Shown piece after piece: positions 9,034 through 18,864 of a stretch of DNA of 64,000 nucleotides. Below the pieces are notes generated by a model that saw only the letters and a list, made by a program, of their open reading frames with translations, did not search any database and had not been told where the DNA came from. The translations under genes were made by a program, and so were the position numbers. This stretch comes from Pseudoalteromonas sp. A25 (GTDB lineage: Bacteria > Pseudomonadota > Gammaproteobacteria > Enterobacterales > Alteromonadaceae): positions 1,086,001 to 1,150,000 of the forward strand of contig NZ_AP021846.1 in the NCBI RefSeq assembly GCF_009176705.1. The letters run 5' to 3'. Positions within the stretch are counted from its first letter, which is position 1. Every line of letters begins with the position of its first letter.

Positions 9034-9759
9034 ATGATATTACCCAATTGGCCCATACAACATTGTGTTGGTGCGTTATCTACAACTCGAGTAGGTGGCG
9101 TCTCCTGTGGGCCTTTTGAAAGTTTTAATTTGGGCTACCATGTAAGTGATACGTCCAAAGATGTAGATACAAATCATAAACGGCTGCTTGATTATTTGCC
9201 TCGTCCTGCACAATGGCTCACTCAAGTACATGGTGCAGATGTATTGGTTGTTGATGAGATGACACAGACTTCTTTACTACCAGAGGCAGATGCGCACTAT
9301 ACCAAGTTACGCCAGCAACCTTTAGCAATCATGACGGCAGATTGTTTGCCTATTTTGATAAGTGATCTTAACGGGACTGAGGTCGCTGCCATTCATGGCG
9401 GGTGGAAGCCGCTTTCAAAAGATATTATTGCAAATACGCTCGCTAAATTTGACTCAAAACCTGAGCACCTTTTTGTTTGGTTAGGACCTGCAATAGGCCC
9501 GCAAAAATTTGAAGTAGGTAAAGAGGTTAAAGAGCAGTTTTGTGCTCTCAATCTAGCACACCAACGTGATTTTAATGCGTATGGTGATGGAAAATTTCTC
9601 GCTAATATTTACGCGATAGCAAAACGTCAATTAGCTCAATGTGGTGTCACACAGGTATTTGGTGGACAGTATTGTACTGTATCTCAACCAGCATTATTTT
9701 TCTCGTACCGTCGTGATGGGACTACAGGGCGTATGGCGAGCTTGATCTGGCGCAATTAA
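9034..9759 (+). CDS. pgeF: Peptidoglycan editing factor PgeF (YfiH/laccase-domain)
   Basis: A 241-residue protein of the multicopper-oxidase-like YfiH family. Metal-binding positions are present: QVHGADV (His near residue 70), MTADCLPILI (Cys) and AAIHGGWK (His). In E. coli the protein removes mis-incorporated serine-containing muropeptide precursors; other members act on purine nucleosides. The usual HAGWRGL motif reads HGGWKPLS here, a small departure. It follows rluD by 10 nt and precedes clpB, the same order as in enterics. YfiH is an older name. Confidence 0.9.
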   Translation: MILPNWPIQHCVGALSTTRVGGVSCGPFESFNLGYHVSDTSKDVDTNHKRLLDYLPRPAQWLTQVHGADVLVVDEMTQTSLLPEADAHYTKLRQQPLAIMTADCLPILISDLNGTEVAAIHGGWKPLSKDIIANTLAKFDSKPEHLFVWLGPAIGPQKFEVGKEVKEQFCALNLAHQRDFNAYGDGKFLANIYAIAKRQLAQCGVTQVFGGQYCTVSQPALFFSYRRDGTTGRMASLIWRN

Positions 9760-9782
9760 TTCCATTCTCCTGACATTTATTA

Positions 9783-9810
9783 CTTGAACAATCTGCTCAT
9801 AATACCCATT
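9783..9810 (+). promoter_or_regulatory. Candidate sigma-32 (RpoH) promoter for clpB
   Basis: CTTGAA at 9783-9788 and CCCATT at 9805-9810, separated by 16 nt, resemble the heat-shock consensus CTTGAAA-N(11-16)-CCCCATNT. It lies about 40 nt before the clpB start codon and in the gap after pgeF, where an independent heat-shock promoter would be expected. Sequence match only. Confidence 0.55.
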
Positions 9811-9848
9811 AATTAACTAGATATAGTTTTTTATTAAGGTAGATACAG

Positions 9849-12422
9849 ATGCGTTTAGATAGATTTACCAGTAAGTTTCAAGCCGCGCTTTCAGATGCCC
9901 AGTCATTAGCACTTGGGCGAGATCACCAGTTTATAGAGCCAGTGCACTTAATGTACTCCTTGTTACAGCAAGATGGGTCGAGTGTTCGAGCTTTACTTGC
10001 GCAGGTGGGGGTCAGTGCCGATGAGCTAAACAGCAAACTGTCACAAGCAATTGAAAAGATTTTTAAAGTAGAAGGTATTGGTGGTGATGTCCAGCTTTCT
10101 AATAATTTGGTTTCGTTGATAAATTTATGTGATAAATACGCTCAAAAGCGCAAGGATCAGTATATTTCCAGCGAGTTGTTTGTATTTGCTGCATGTGAAG
10201 ACAAAGGGCCATTGGGAGATATATTTAGATCACTCAATATTACTCAGACAAAAATAGAGGCCGCTATAAAGGCTATACGTGGCGGGCAAAAGGTAGATAG
10301 CCCTAATGCTGAAGATACCCGACAATCGTTGGAAAAATTTACAATAGACTTAACCGAGCGCGCGGAGCAAGGTAAGTTAGACCCAGTAATAGGTCGAGAC
10401 GATGAGATCCGTCGCACTATTCAAGTGTTGCAACGTCGTACTAAAAATAACCCGGTACTGATTGGTGAACCCGGCGTCGGTAAAACAGCAATTGTTGAAG
10501 GGTTGGCGCAGCGCATTATTAACGGGGAAGTACCAGAAGGTTTAAAAAATAAGCGCGTATTATCGTTAGATTTAGGTGCATTGGTAGCGGGTGCCAAATA
10601 CCGTGGTGAGTTTGAAGAACGGCTCAAATCGGTGCTTAATGAGCTGGCAAAAGAAGAAGGCCAAGTCATTCTCTTTATTGACGAGATTCATACAATGGTG
10701 GGGGCCGGTAAAACCGATGGGGCAATGGATGCGGGTAATATGCTTAAACCGGCATTGGCACGAGGAGAGCTACACTGTGTTGGTGCCACAACGTTGGATG
10801 AGTACCGACAATATATTGAAAAAGACGCTGCGCTTGAGCGACGTTTTCAAAAAGTGTTTGTTAGCGAACCCAGTGTCGAAGACACCATTGCAATCTTACG
10901 TGGTTTAAAAGAGCGATATGAACTACATCACTCGGTTGACATTACCGACCCAGCGATAGTTGCTGCAGCCAATTTATCTCATCGATATATTAGCGACCGT
11001 CAATTACCAGACAAAGCCATTGACTTAATTGACGAAGCGGGTAGCTCAATTCGTTTACAAATTGACTCTAAACCTGAGCAGTTAGATAAACTTGAGCGTC
11101 GCATTATTCAGTTAAAGCTTGAAGATAATGCATTGGCAAAAGAAAAGGATGAAGCGAGCCAAAAGCGTCGCAGCGAGATGCAATCACTGATAGGTGAACT
11201 AGAAACGGAATATAAAGAGTTAGACGAAGTTTGGAATGCAGAAAAAGCATCTCTTCAAGGTACGCAAGTGATCAAGGCAGAGCTTGAGCAGGCTAGACTA
11301 GATTTAGAAGTTGCGCGTCGAGCAAGTGATTTACAGCGTATGTCAGAACTCCAGTATGGCCGGATCCCAGAACTTGAAAGAAAGTTAGATCTTGCATCTC
11401 AAGCGGAGATGCAAGAAATGAGCTTACTGAAAAACCAAGTTGGCGAAGATGAAATTGCGGAAATTTTATCTCGTTGGACGGGGATCCCGGTGGCAAAAAT
11501 GCTACAAGGCGAAAGAGAAAAGCTACTGCAAATGGAAGATGAGCTACACAAAAAAGTGATTGGTCAAGATGAAGCCGTTAATGCGGTTGCAAATGCCATT
11601 AGGCGTTCTCGTGCTGGATTGGCCGATCCAAACCGTCCGATAGGCTCCTTCCTATTTTTAGGCCCAACGGGTGTTGGTAAAACAGAGCTGACAAAAGCAC
11701 TGGCGCATTTCATGTTTGACACTGAAGATGCCATGGTGCGCATTGATATGTCAGAATTCATGGAAAAACACTCGGTAGCTCGACTTGTTGGCGCACCTCC
11801 AGGCTATGTTGGTTACGAAGAAGGCGGTTACTTAACAGAAGCTGTTAGGCGCAGACCCTACTCAGTGGTGCTGTTAGATGAAGTAGAAAAGGCACATCCA
11901 GATGTGTTTAACATCTTGCTGCAAGTATTGGACGATGGGCGTCTAACAGATGGCCAAGGCCGTACGGTCGATTTTAAAAATACAGTGATCATTATGACCT
12001 CTAACCTTGGCTCGGATATTATCCAAGAGCAGGCGGGTAGCAATGATTATGTAACGTTAAAAGAGCGAGTGATGGGCGTGTTAGCGAGCCAGTTTAGGCC
12101 TGAGTTTATTAACCGTATCGACGAAACTGTCGTATTCCATCCACTTATTAATGAGCACATTAAGCAAATAGCGAGTATTCAATTAGAGAAACTTGAGTCT
12201 CGGCTACGTGATAAAGGCTATGAGTTTACATTGACCGCTGGTGCTTTAGATAAGATCGCAGCAAGTGGTTTTGATCCGGTATTTGGAGCAAGGCCACTGA
12301 AAAGAGCCGTGCAGCAGTACATTGAAAACCCGCTTGCGCAGCGCTTGCTTTCGGGTGAGTTTGTCAGCGGTGACCATATCACAGTTGATGTTAGTGATGA
12401 TGAAATAACCTTTGTGAAGTAA
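9849..12422 (+). CDS. clpB: ATP-dependent disaggregase ClpB
   Basis: An 857-residue Hsp100 protein of full family length. Domains in order: Clp N-domain (1-145), first AAA+ module with Walker A GEPGVGKT near residue 206 and Walker B LFIDEIH, the coiled-coil middle domain (about 410-525), and second AAA+ module with Walker A GPTGVGKT near 605, [14 protein letters not shown] and arginine-finger region [10 protein letters not shown]. The middle domain distinguishes it from ClpA. With DnaK it resolves protein aggregates in the cytoplasm. It has its own candidate heat-shock promoter upstream and a hairpin terminator immediately downstream. Confidence 0.97.
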   Translation: MRLDRFTSKFQAALSDAQSLALGRDHQFIEPVHLMYSLLQQDGSSVRALLAQVGVSADELNSKLSQAIEKIFKVEGIGGDVQLSNNLVSLINLCDKYAQKRKDQYISSELFVFAACEDKGPLGDIFRSLNITQTKIEAAIKAIRGGQKVDSPNAEDTRQSLEKFTIDLTERAEQGKLDPVIGRDDEIRRTIQVLQRRTKNNPVLIGEPGVGKTAIVEGLAQRIINGEVPEGLKNKRVLSLDLGALVAGAKYRGEFEERLKSVLNELAKEEGQVILFIDEIHTMVGAGKTDGAMDAGNMLKPALARGELHCVGATTLDEYRQYIEKDAALERRFQKVFVSEPSVEDTIAILRGLKERYELHHSVDITDPAIVAAANLSHRYISDRQLPDKAIDLIDEAGSSIRLQIDSKPEQLDKLERRIIQLKLEDNALAKEKDEASQKRRSEMQSLIGELETEYKELDEVWNAEKASLQGTQVIKAELEQARLDLEVARRASDLQRMSELQYGRIPELERKLDLASQAEMQEMSLLKNQVGEDEIAEILSRWTGIPVAKMLQGEREKLLQMEDELHKKVIGQDEAVNAVANAIRRSRAGLADPNRPIGSFLFLGPTGVGKTELTKALAHFMFDTEDAMVRIDMSEFMEKHSVARLVGAPPGYVGYEEGGYLTEAVRRRPYSVVLLDEVEKAHPDVFNILLQVLDDGRLTDGQGRTVDFKNTVIIMTSNLGSDIIQEQAGSNDYVTLKERVMGVLASQFRPEFINRIDETVVFHPLINEHIKQIASIQLEKLESRLRDKGYEFTLTAGALDKIAASGFDPVFGARPLKRAVQQYIENPLAQRLLSGEFVSGDHITVDVSDDEITFVK

Positions 12423-12436
12423 TTCCTGCTTTTTTA

Positions 12437-12470
12437 TTGAGTAAACCTAATCAGCGTTAGGTTTACTCAA
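12437..12470 (+). terminator. Hairpin terminator after clpB
   Basis: A perfect 14-bp inverted repeat (TTGAGTAAACCTAA and its complement) around a 6-nt loop, 15 nt after the clpB stop. It is followed only by CAAATTT-like sequence, not a long T run, so termination strength is uncertain. Confidence 0.6.
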
Positions 12471-12839
12471 ATTTAAGAAGCTGTGAGTTGGCAAAAGACA
12501 GCTTTTACGTTAGACAATGCAATGAGCAGCGCAGTTTTTATGCTCGTTTTTTCACTGATCATTTCAATCTTATTACAACCGAGTATAATGCGTCTTGGCT
12601 GCGGTTGAAAAACAGCCACTTGGTTGGACTTTTTTGTATCCTGCAAAGGAACATGTCTATCAATAGGCCACAGCTTTCCTCGAATACACTTATGCCCATA
12701 GTCTTATCAAGCAGTAATTTGTTGTGATTAGCTCGGTATGCTAAAACTAGACGTGACAGGAGTCGCTTACGTTGTTGTTTTATGTTGGCGTTTGCTCGTT
12801 TAGTGTATTTCATAGATTCAAATTTTAACGAGGCATTAA
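12471..12839. other. Intergenic region, 370 nt, no gene recognised
   Basis: Between the clpB terminator and the receiver-PilZ gene. It contains small hairpin-forming segments (TGGCTG...CAGCCA near 12597-12620; GAGCA...TGCTC followed by T6 near 12522-12551) but no ORF on either strand that resembles a protein. It probably holds the promoter of the downstream regulator; a small RNA cannot be excluded. Confidence 0.4.
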
Positions 12840-13610
12840 ATGCAAGATGTGAGCTTTTTGGTTGTGGACGATTGCCAGCTGGTACGTAACTTGGTGCGAA
12901 ATACCATAGAGAATCGTTTGGGTTCAGATAATGTTTATGTTGCGGTTGATGGCAAAGAAGCGCTTGAACTACTAAACACAAGAAAAATTGACATTATTAT
13001 TGCTGATTGGCAAATGCCGAAAATGGATGGCGATGAGCTGCTGCGCAAAGTTAGGCAGTCAGCCAAGCTTAAAGCTATGCCATTCATTATGATGAGCTCT
13101 TTGGGTGACAAAGAACATGTGTTGTCAGCCATTCAAAATGGCGTGTCTCAATATGTAATGAAACCATTTACGGCAGAAAAGTTAGAAGATGCAATCCACA
13201 AGTCCTGGAATTCTGCAAATCGTCGTGGTGCGGTTCGCTTATCTAGTTTGCCAGAGCATAGGGTGAGAATTCAAACAAGCAATCGAAAGATAGCGGGAAC
13301 AGTAAAAAATATTAGTCACACAGGCATGCTGATAGAGCTTACATACAGCCGTGAATTACACCTATTTAATAATTACAGTATTGAGTTAGATATCTTTGAT
13401 TTGAATCAAGAGGGCAACATGCTGATAGAGCCAATTTATGGTGTGCCTGTGCGCTTGATTGCACTGGATAGCAAAGTAGGGGGCTCTAAGGTTTGCCAGG
13501 TTGGCATACATTTTAGCGTTGAGATGCTCCATGAGGCGGTGAAAAGTAAGCTAAGCTACCTGTTAAAAGCGATAGGTGAAAGTGATAATAAGCTCATTCA
13601 AGATAATTAG
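12840..13610 (+). CDS. Response regulator with receiver and PilZ domains
   Basis: A 256-residue two-domain protein. The CheY-like receiver spans about 1-125: acidic pair Asp10-Asp11, phospho-acceptor Asp56 in IIIADWQMP, switch residues MMSS and Lys in VMKPF. The C-terminal PilZ domain (about 130-240) shows the c-di-GMP signature as RGAVR followed by NISHTG, matching RxxxR and (D/N)xSxxG. The protein should therefore join phosphorylation by an unknown kinase to c-di-GMP binding; its target may be flagellum or pili. No histidine kinase is adjacent. The ATG follows an AACGAGGC ribosome site. Confidence 0.85.
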   Translation: MQDVSFLVVDDCQLVRNLVRNTIENRLGSDNVYVAVDGKEALELLNTRKIDIIIADWQMPKMDGDELLRKVRQSAKLKAMPFIMMSSLGDKEHVLSAIQNGVSQYVMKPFTAEKLEDAIHKSWNSANRRGAVRLSSLPEHRVRIQTSNRKIAGTVKNISHTGMLIELTYSRELHLFNNYSIELDIFDLNQEGNMLIEPIYGVPVRLIALDSKVGGSKVCQVGIHFSVEMLHEAVKSKLSYLLKAIGESDNKLIQDN

Positions 13611-13729
13611 TAAGCAAATGAGTTGTTTGTCCTCATTTCAAAAAGCGCCGGGGGAGAGTAGCTTGAGTTAACTGCTCTGGTACTTTTACTCAAAATAATC
13701 CCCTTTCAGCGCGCTTAGGTGTACGTGGC

Positions 13730-15277
13730 TTAAGCCTTAAATGTTAGTAGTAGTCCTGAGATTTTATTTGCGCTTTCGACTAATTTTGCCGCATCTTCAG
13801 CGACTTGATAACTTAGCTGCAAATTATCATTACCGTGCTCTTTAATGTTGCCAATATTATTGTTTATTTCAACGCTCACTACTTGCTGCTGCTCTGCCGC
13901 CGCAGAGATTTCCTGAGCTGATTGGGCGATTTCACTTATTTGCACGAAAATGGTTTCAAGTGCTTGTTGACTGTTTTGACTAGCTTGGGCACAAGAGTCG
14001 GCTCTATCTTTGGTACTTTGCATCACATTTGACCAGCTAAATAACGTATCTTGGATTTCTTTTATAGAGGCATAAATGTGGCTAGTGGCATTTTGAGTTC
14101 TAGAAGAAAGCGCTCGAACTTCATCTGCAACAACAGCAAAGCCTCGACCATGTTCGCCTGCTCTTGCAGCTTCAATCGCGGCATTTAATGCTAGTAAGTT
14201 GGTTTGCTCAGCAATGCCTTCAATTTCGGTCATTACCTTGCCAATCTTTTCAGCTTCACTGGCCAGTGAGTTTGCCGTTTGTGCCGCTTCATCAACCTGA
14301 CTGGCTAAGCTGGTGACCATGTCGACATTGTCTGACATGGACGACTTGATGTCTTGACAGTGCTGTTGAGTAACATCGACTTTTTGTGCTGTTTCAGCTG
14401 TATTATGAGATATCTCTCCGATAGTACTGCTCATCTGAGACATAGCTGTTGCAATAGAGCTAAGACGTTGGCTTTGAGCTTGTATCCCTTGTTCTGTTTG
14501 GCTGGACTTATCATCTAAGCTGGTCGCTATATCCTTAAATGTGACGGTTGAATCTCTCATTCTGCCAAGCACTGTTCGCAATTTTGCCTGTAACATTCCT
14601 TGATTGTACTTGGCGACGCTAAAGGCGCTATGCCCATCGTAAATATAGCGAGATACTGAATCAAACTGCGCCTGTTGTGCTTGCAACGCTCTAGGGGTGG
14701 CGATCAGTTCTTCAAAATTGACCATAATCAAACTAATAAAAGCACCGAGCAATAAAATTGCTGCTGTAAGGCCCGCAAACCAACCTATCAAAGCAACACT
14801 GGCTATCACTATGCTGGCACTGACTAATTGGCGCAGGGTGACTTGTTCACTCCAATGCCAAATACGCTTTCCTTGATTGATAGCGTCGTACAGTGTTTGG
14901 GCTCGCTGCTTTAGTGTATTACTGGGGCGAACTCGAACGGATTGGTAACCGGTAAGTTGACCGTGCTCAAAAATGGGGGTTACAAATGCATCTACCCAAT
15001 AATACCGACCATCTTTACAACGATTCTTAACAACGCCGCGCCACGAGTGGCCATCTTTTAGCTTATCCCATAACTCTTTGAAAGCGGCTTTTGGCATGTC
15101 AGGATGGCGGACAATATTATGGTTTTTCCCTACAAGTTCTTCTCGTGAAAACCCCGAAACGTGACAAAATGCATCGTTCGCATAGGTCGTTACACCCCGA
15201 AGGTCGGTTGTTGAAACCAGTTGTTGACTGTCGTCAAATGTGACTTCTTCATCTATCGTTTTTTGCCCACGACGCAT
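13730..15277 (-). CDS. Aer-like PAS methyl-accepting chemotaxis protein
   Basis: A 515-residue chemoreceptor starting [14 protein letters not shown] at ATG 15275-15277, which has a good GGAG site 8 nt upstream; the frame extends to 15343 but that start lacks support. A PAS domain (about 15-120, [37 protein letters not shown]) is of the Aer redox/aerotaxis type. A hydrophobic segment follows near 150-190 (two passes), then the cytoplasmic signalling domain with hairpin tip [20 protein letters not shown]. It has no large periplasmic sensor, so it probably responds to cellular redox state and signals through CheA/CheW. FAD binding is inferred by family. Confidence 0.88.
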   Translation of the reverse strand: MRRGQKTIDEEVTFDDSQQLVSTTDLRGVTTYANDAFCHVSGFSREELVGKNHNIVRHPDMPKAAFKELWDKLKDGHSWRGVVKNRCKDGRYYWVDAFVTPIFEHGQLTGYQSVRVRPSNTLKQRAQTLYDAINQGKRIWHWSEQVTLRQLVSASIVIASVALIGWFAGLTAAILLLGAFISLIMVNFEELIATPRALQAQQAQFDSVSRYIYDGHSAFSVAKYNQGMLQAKLRTVLGRMRDSTVTFKDIATSLDDKSSQTEQGIQAQSQRLSSIATAMSQMSSTIGEISHNTAETAQKVDVTQQHCQDIKSSMSDNVDMVTSLASQVDEAAQTANSLASEAEKIGKVMTEIEGIAEQTNLLALNAAIEAARAGEHGRGFAVVADEVRALSSRTQNATSHIYASIKEIQDTLFSWSNVMQSTKDRADSCAQASQNSQQALETIFVQISEIAQSAQEISAAAEQQQVVSVEINNNIGNIKEHGNDNLQLSYQVAEDAAKLVESANKISGLLLTFKA

Positions 15278-15452
15278 AGCTTTCTCCATTGGGTCACGAA
15301 TACATAGCTGTAGGTTTGTATTCCTGCTTGTTATTACTGTCACCGTACGTTCTAGTACATTACTGGTGATTTTCCTGCTTCTATACGGCAGATTAATTCT
15401 AATTGTGTTAGATTATAGCGAGTTATCTAGCATCACGACAGAGCGTATTGCA

Positions 15453-16391
15453 ATGGCAGAATCAAAGTTAATGTATGGGATTGAGCATTTTGGTGATGTC
15501 GCTAATATTCTCTCCAAACAAATTGAAGATACCCCCCTTAAAAAAGAGTCTGTACGAGTAAACGTACTGGCAAGCAGTGTAAACCCTATTGATATTAAAA
15601 CAAGAATGGGACTCGGCTTTGTGGCTGCACATAAAAAGCCTGAGTGTTTTATGGGTCTAGGATATGATCTTTATGGTCAAATAACAGATGTGGGCGAGCA
15701 AGTTACACGCTTTCGTAAAGGCCAATACGTGATAGGCATGGTTGGTTTTGCCTTTAATCCTGGATGTTACTCGCATCAGGTTGATGCGCACATGAGCCAA
15801 TTAATCATATTAGATAAGAAAGAAAACTTGGCCATAGCGGGTCTATGTTTGAGTGGCTTAACTGCGCTGCAAGCGCTCAAGCGTTTGCCTATTGTTAAAG
15901 ACATACCGCTTTTTATTAATGCGCCAACAGGGGGCGTTGGGCATATTGCGGTGCAATTAGCCAAGTTGCAAGGTAGACGAGTTATAGCTTTAAGCAGCCG
16001 ACCTGAACACCCGTTACTAAAAGAGTTGAACGTAAAAATAATGGGGTATGAAGCGTTTTATCAACAACGTTACCATGCTCAATTATTAGACTTAGTTGGC
16101 GGGGAGGTTGCGCTAAAACTGCTTGGTAATTTAGATAAGCCCAGCGCAGTGGTTAGCGTTCCTACTATCAGCAAAGAGCAAGTTGTTGAATTTGCGAAGA
16201 ACAATGATATTAATGCGCAAGGCATGGTGGTAGAAGTAAATAACGATGATCTCAATGAATTGTATCAAGCGTATAGAAGTGGCAAACTGATGATACACAT
16301 GGATAAACAGTTTGTTATGCATGATGTTGCTCAAGCGCATCATTATATGCAAAAAGCAGAGCATTGTGGAAAAGTTATTATTGTAACTTGA
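15453..16391 (+). CDS. Zinc-type alcohol dehydrogenase/quinone oxidoreductase-like (MDR family)
   Basis: A 312-residue medium-chain dehydrogenase/reductase. The ATG at 15453 (MAESKLMYGIEHFGD) gives the family-type N-terminus; the frame is open upstream to 15240 but that part has no similarity and overlaps the chemoreceptor gene. A GroES-like domain with SSVNPIDIKTRMG is followed by a Rossmann fold containing PTGGVGHIAVQLAKLQG near residue 165, an NADPH-binding motif. No structural zinc cysteine cluster is visible, which points to the quinone oxidoreductase branch. The substrate is unknown. It is divergent from the chemoreceptor and precedes gshA on the same strand. Confidence 0.8.
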   Translation: MAESKLMYGIEHFGDVANILSKQIEDTPLKKESVRVNVLASSVNPIDIKTRMGLGFVAAHKKPECFMGLGYDLYGQITDVGEQVTRFRKGQYVIGMVGFAFNPGCYSHQVDAHMSQLIILDKKENLAIAGLCLSGLTALQALKRLPIVKDIPLFINAPTGGVGHIAVQLAKLQGRRVIALSSRPEHPLLKELNVKIMGYEAFYQQRYHAQLLDLVGGEVALKLLGNLDKPSAVVSVPTISKEQVVEFAKNNDINAQGMVVEVNNDDLNELYQAYRSGKLMIHMDKQFVMHDVAQAHHYMQKAEHCGKVIIVT

Positions 16392-16453
16392 TATTGATTA
16401 TTGCGACCCCATAACGTTTTGCATTGCCCTATTTGTTGGCCGAGGATATTTTT

Positions 16454-18031
16454 TTGATAACGACAGATTTACAGACTCGATTGGCAGCGCTATCGACGCC
16501 CAATCATAAGTACGCCATAAAGGGCATAAAACGTGGAATTGAGCGAGAAGCGTTACGTATCAATAGAAATGGAACGATTGCACAAACTCCTCACCCCAAA
16601 GAGACAGGCCATCCATTAACGCATAGTAGCATCACTACTGATTTTTCTGAGTCTCTGCTTGAGTTTATTACGCCGGTTAGTGATGACCCTCAGCAAACTC
16701 TGTCACAGCTTAGAGATCTACAAAAGTTTACGCTCTCCAAAATGGGTGAAGAGCTACTTTGGCCTATGAGTATGCCTTGTTTTATTGAGCATCAAGATGA
16801 AATTGCGTTAGCGCAATTTGGTGACTCAAACATCGGTCAGATGAAAACGCTTTATCGCCAAGGACTTAAAAATCGCTATGGCAGTATGATGCAGGCCATT
16901 GCCGGGGTGCATTTTAATATTTCTTTTCCAGATACGCTTTGGCAAAGTTTGCATGAATTGGAAAATAATACTCAACCATTACAGAGCTTTATTTCTGATA
17001 AATATCTTGGACTAATTCGCAACTTTAAACGCGAATTATGGCTAGTAAGTTATTTGTTTGGCGCATCTCCTGCTTTGTGCTCTTCGTTTTTGCAAGGTAA
17101 AGACAGCCGTTTACCGTTTAACAAGATAGGTAAAGGCACCTTGTATCTTGAACATGGTACTGCTTTGAGGTTAGGGGATTTGGGTTATACCAACAGTGCT
17201 CAGTCTTCATTACGGGTTATGTATAACTCGTTAGATGAATACATTGCTGGACTTCGACAAGCCATTCGTTGCCACTCAGACTTATATGGTGCGTTGGACG
17301 ACTATAAGAGCACGTCACCAAAACAGCTTAATAAAAACATTTTGCAGATTGAAAATGAGTTTTACTCTCCGATCAGGCCTAAACGCAATGCTCTCAGTGG
17401 TGAAGCACCGACTCATGCATTAGAGCGTGGGGGAATTGAGTATATTGAAATTCGTGCACTAGATGTTAACCCATTTGTTGATACGGGCATCAGCATAGAG
17501 CAGATTAACTTTTTGGATGTGTTTTTAACTTACTGTTTATTAAAACCTTCCCCAGAAATGAGTTGGGAAGAGCAAAAGGTAACGCAAGACAATTTAACTT
17601 CAGTGGTTAATCAAGGGCGTGATCCTGCCGTTACTTTGCTTAAATATAACGAGCACGTATTGTTACAAAGATGGGCTGAGAGCATTTTTTCTGATCTAGT
17701 TGCTGTTGCAAAGTGGATGGATGAGGCAAATGATAGTACCAAATATACTAATACTATTAATAGCCTAAGCCAGTGGGTGAAACACCCAGAGCAAACATAC
17801 TCAGGTCGCTTAGTTGCACAGCTAATAGAGAGGCAGCAAGATAGCGGCTGTATGGCACTAGAGTTAGCTGAGCAGTACAAAGCATTTTACCAAGATGTTG
17901 ATTACCAACAATACAGCGATAAAATCTTAAGTGAAGCAGCTGTTGAGTCACAGGTAGCAGCTTCATCAATAAAAGAGAATGATGATAAAGATTTTGTAGT
18001 TTTCCTAGATGAGTACTTTGCTAAGGCGTAG
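16454..18031 (+). CDS. gshA: Glutamate-cysteine ligase
   Basis: A 525-residue GshA of the gammaproteobacterial type, catalysing the first and rate-limiting step of glutathione synthesis. Conserved segments include KGIKRGIEREALRI near the N-terminus, TTDFSESLLEFITP near 60, and YIEIRALDVNPF. The proposed start is TTG at 16454-16456, because a GAGG ribosome site lies 8 nt upstream and the protein then begins as E. coli GshA does; the frame is open further to TTG at 16424. A TTG start could help keep expression low. A hairpin follows at 18042-18062. Confidence 0.93.
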   Translation: MITTDLQTRLAALSTPNHKYAIKGIKRGIEREALRINRNGTIAQTPHPKETGHPLTHSSITTDFSESLLEFITPVSDDPQQTLSQLRDLQKFTLSKMGEELLWPMSMPCFIEHQDEIALAQFGDSNIGQMKTLYRQGLKNRYGSMMQAIAGVHFNISFPDTLWQSLHELENNTQPLQSFISDKYLGLIRNFKRELWLVSYLFGASPALCSSFLQGKDSRLPFNKIGKGTLYLEHGTALRLGDLGYTNSAQSSLRVMYNSLDEYIAGLRQAIRCHSDLYGALDDYKSTSPKQLNKNILQIENEFYSPIRPKRNALSGEAPTHALERGGIEYIEIRALDVNPFVDTGISIEQINFLDVFLTYCLLKPSPEMSWEEQKVTQDNLTSVVNQGRDPAVTLLKYNEHVLLQRWAESIFSDLVAVAKWMDEANDSTKYTNTINSLSQWVKHPEQTYSGRLVAQLIERQQDSGCMALELAEQYKAFYQDVDYQQYSDKILSEAAVESQVAASSIKENDDKDFVVFLDEYFAKA

Positions 18032-18041
18032 GCAAAAAAAA

Positions 18042-18062
18042 GCGCAGTTTAATAAACTGCGC
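18042..18062. terminator. Hairpin terminator after gshA
   Basis: GCGCAGTTT-AAT-AAACTGCGC, a 9-bp stem with 3-nt loop, 10 nt after the gshA stop, preceded by A8 and followed by AAATAAATTT. Likely gshA terminator; the A8 tract would also give a T run for transcription from the other side. Confidence 0.65.
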
Positions 18063-18154
18063 AAATAAATTTCAGGGATGAAACAATGCTAAACTGCTGC
18101 ATTCATAAGTTAAGACCGGCACTATTTAGAAAAGTTCAATGGGTTTGAAAAAAA

Positions 18155-18763
18155 ATGCAAAAATTTATAACTTTATTACCCTTATTGTTATTTTTAGCCG
18201 GTTGCGCCACTGCTCCTCCAAAGCAACCTCATGATATCTGTAAGATTTTTAAAGAAAAAGAAGACTGGTATTACGATGCCCGAGATGCGCAAGAAAAGTG
18301 GGGGTCCCCCAAACACGTGCTTATGGCAATGATGTATCAAGAAAGTTCTTTTCGACATGACGCAGCACCACCTATGGAATATTTTTTATGGGTGATCCCA
18401 ATAGGTAGAGCAAGCTCTGCATATGGTTACTCTCAAGCTAAGACCCCTACATGGAGTGATTATATTCGAGAAACGGGTAATTCAGGGGCTGACCGTGATG
18501 ACTTCGAAGATGCCATCGACTTTATGGCGTGGTTTGTTTATAAAACTCATAAAGTGAACGGTGTCTCAAAGTGGGATGCTTATGCTCAGTATTTGAACTA
18601 CCACGAAGGATGGGGCGGTTATAAGCGTGGTACCTACCGAAAGAAAAAGTGGCTGATGTCTGTGGCGAACAAAGTTAAACATAGAGCCAGTCGCTATGGT
18701 GCACAGTTAAAGCGTTGTGAAGACGAGTTAGATAAAAGCTGGTTTGAACGGTTGTTTGGCTAA
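18155..18763 (+). CDS. Lipoprotein with transglycosylase SLT-like fold
   Basis: A 202-residue putative lipoprotein: hydrophobic signal peptide ending LAGC, lipidated Cys near residue 17. The rest resembles a lytic transglycosylase core: MAMMYQESSFRHD with the expected catalytic glutamate, then SAYGYSQAKTPTW and the YLNYHEGWGGY segment. It lacks LysM or other wall-binding modules. A role in peptidoglycan cleavage at the inner face of the outer membrane is inferred. It lies alone between gshA and an MFS gene. I am confident of the lipobox and the Glu-containing motif, less of activity. Confidence 0.75.
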   Translation: MQKFITLLPLLLFLAGCATAPPKQPHDICKIFKEKEDWYYDARDAQEKWGSPKHVLMAMMYQESSFRHDAAPPMEYFLWVIPIGRASSAYGYSQAKTPTWSDYIRETGNSGADRDDFEDAIDFMAWFVYKTHKVNGVSKWDAYAQYLNYHEGWGGYKRGTYRKKKWLMSVANKVKHRASRYGAQLKRCEDELDKSWFERLFG

Positions 18764-18864
18764 TAGTCGGTTATTTAGCCTGTATATAGAATGCTATGAC
18801 GACTGCAGATAAGCGACAGTTCTATTAAAACGCTGTTGGCTAAAATATTTAATCGAAGGTTGGT

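Noticed and set aside
12559..12981. 140-aa minus-strand ORF and 79-aa plus-strand ORF (12488-12727) between clpB and the PilZ regulator
   Set aside because: No ribosome sites, no recognisable domain, and the minus ORF runs into the regulator coding region.
15240..15452. N-terminal extension of the MDR oxidoreductase
   Set aside because: It overlaps the chemoreceptor gene, has hydrophobic nonsense sequence, and a family-type start is at 15453.
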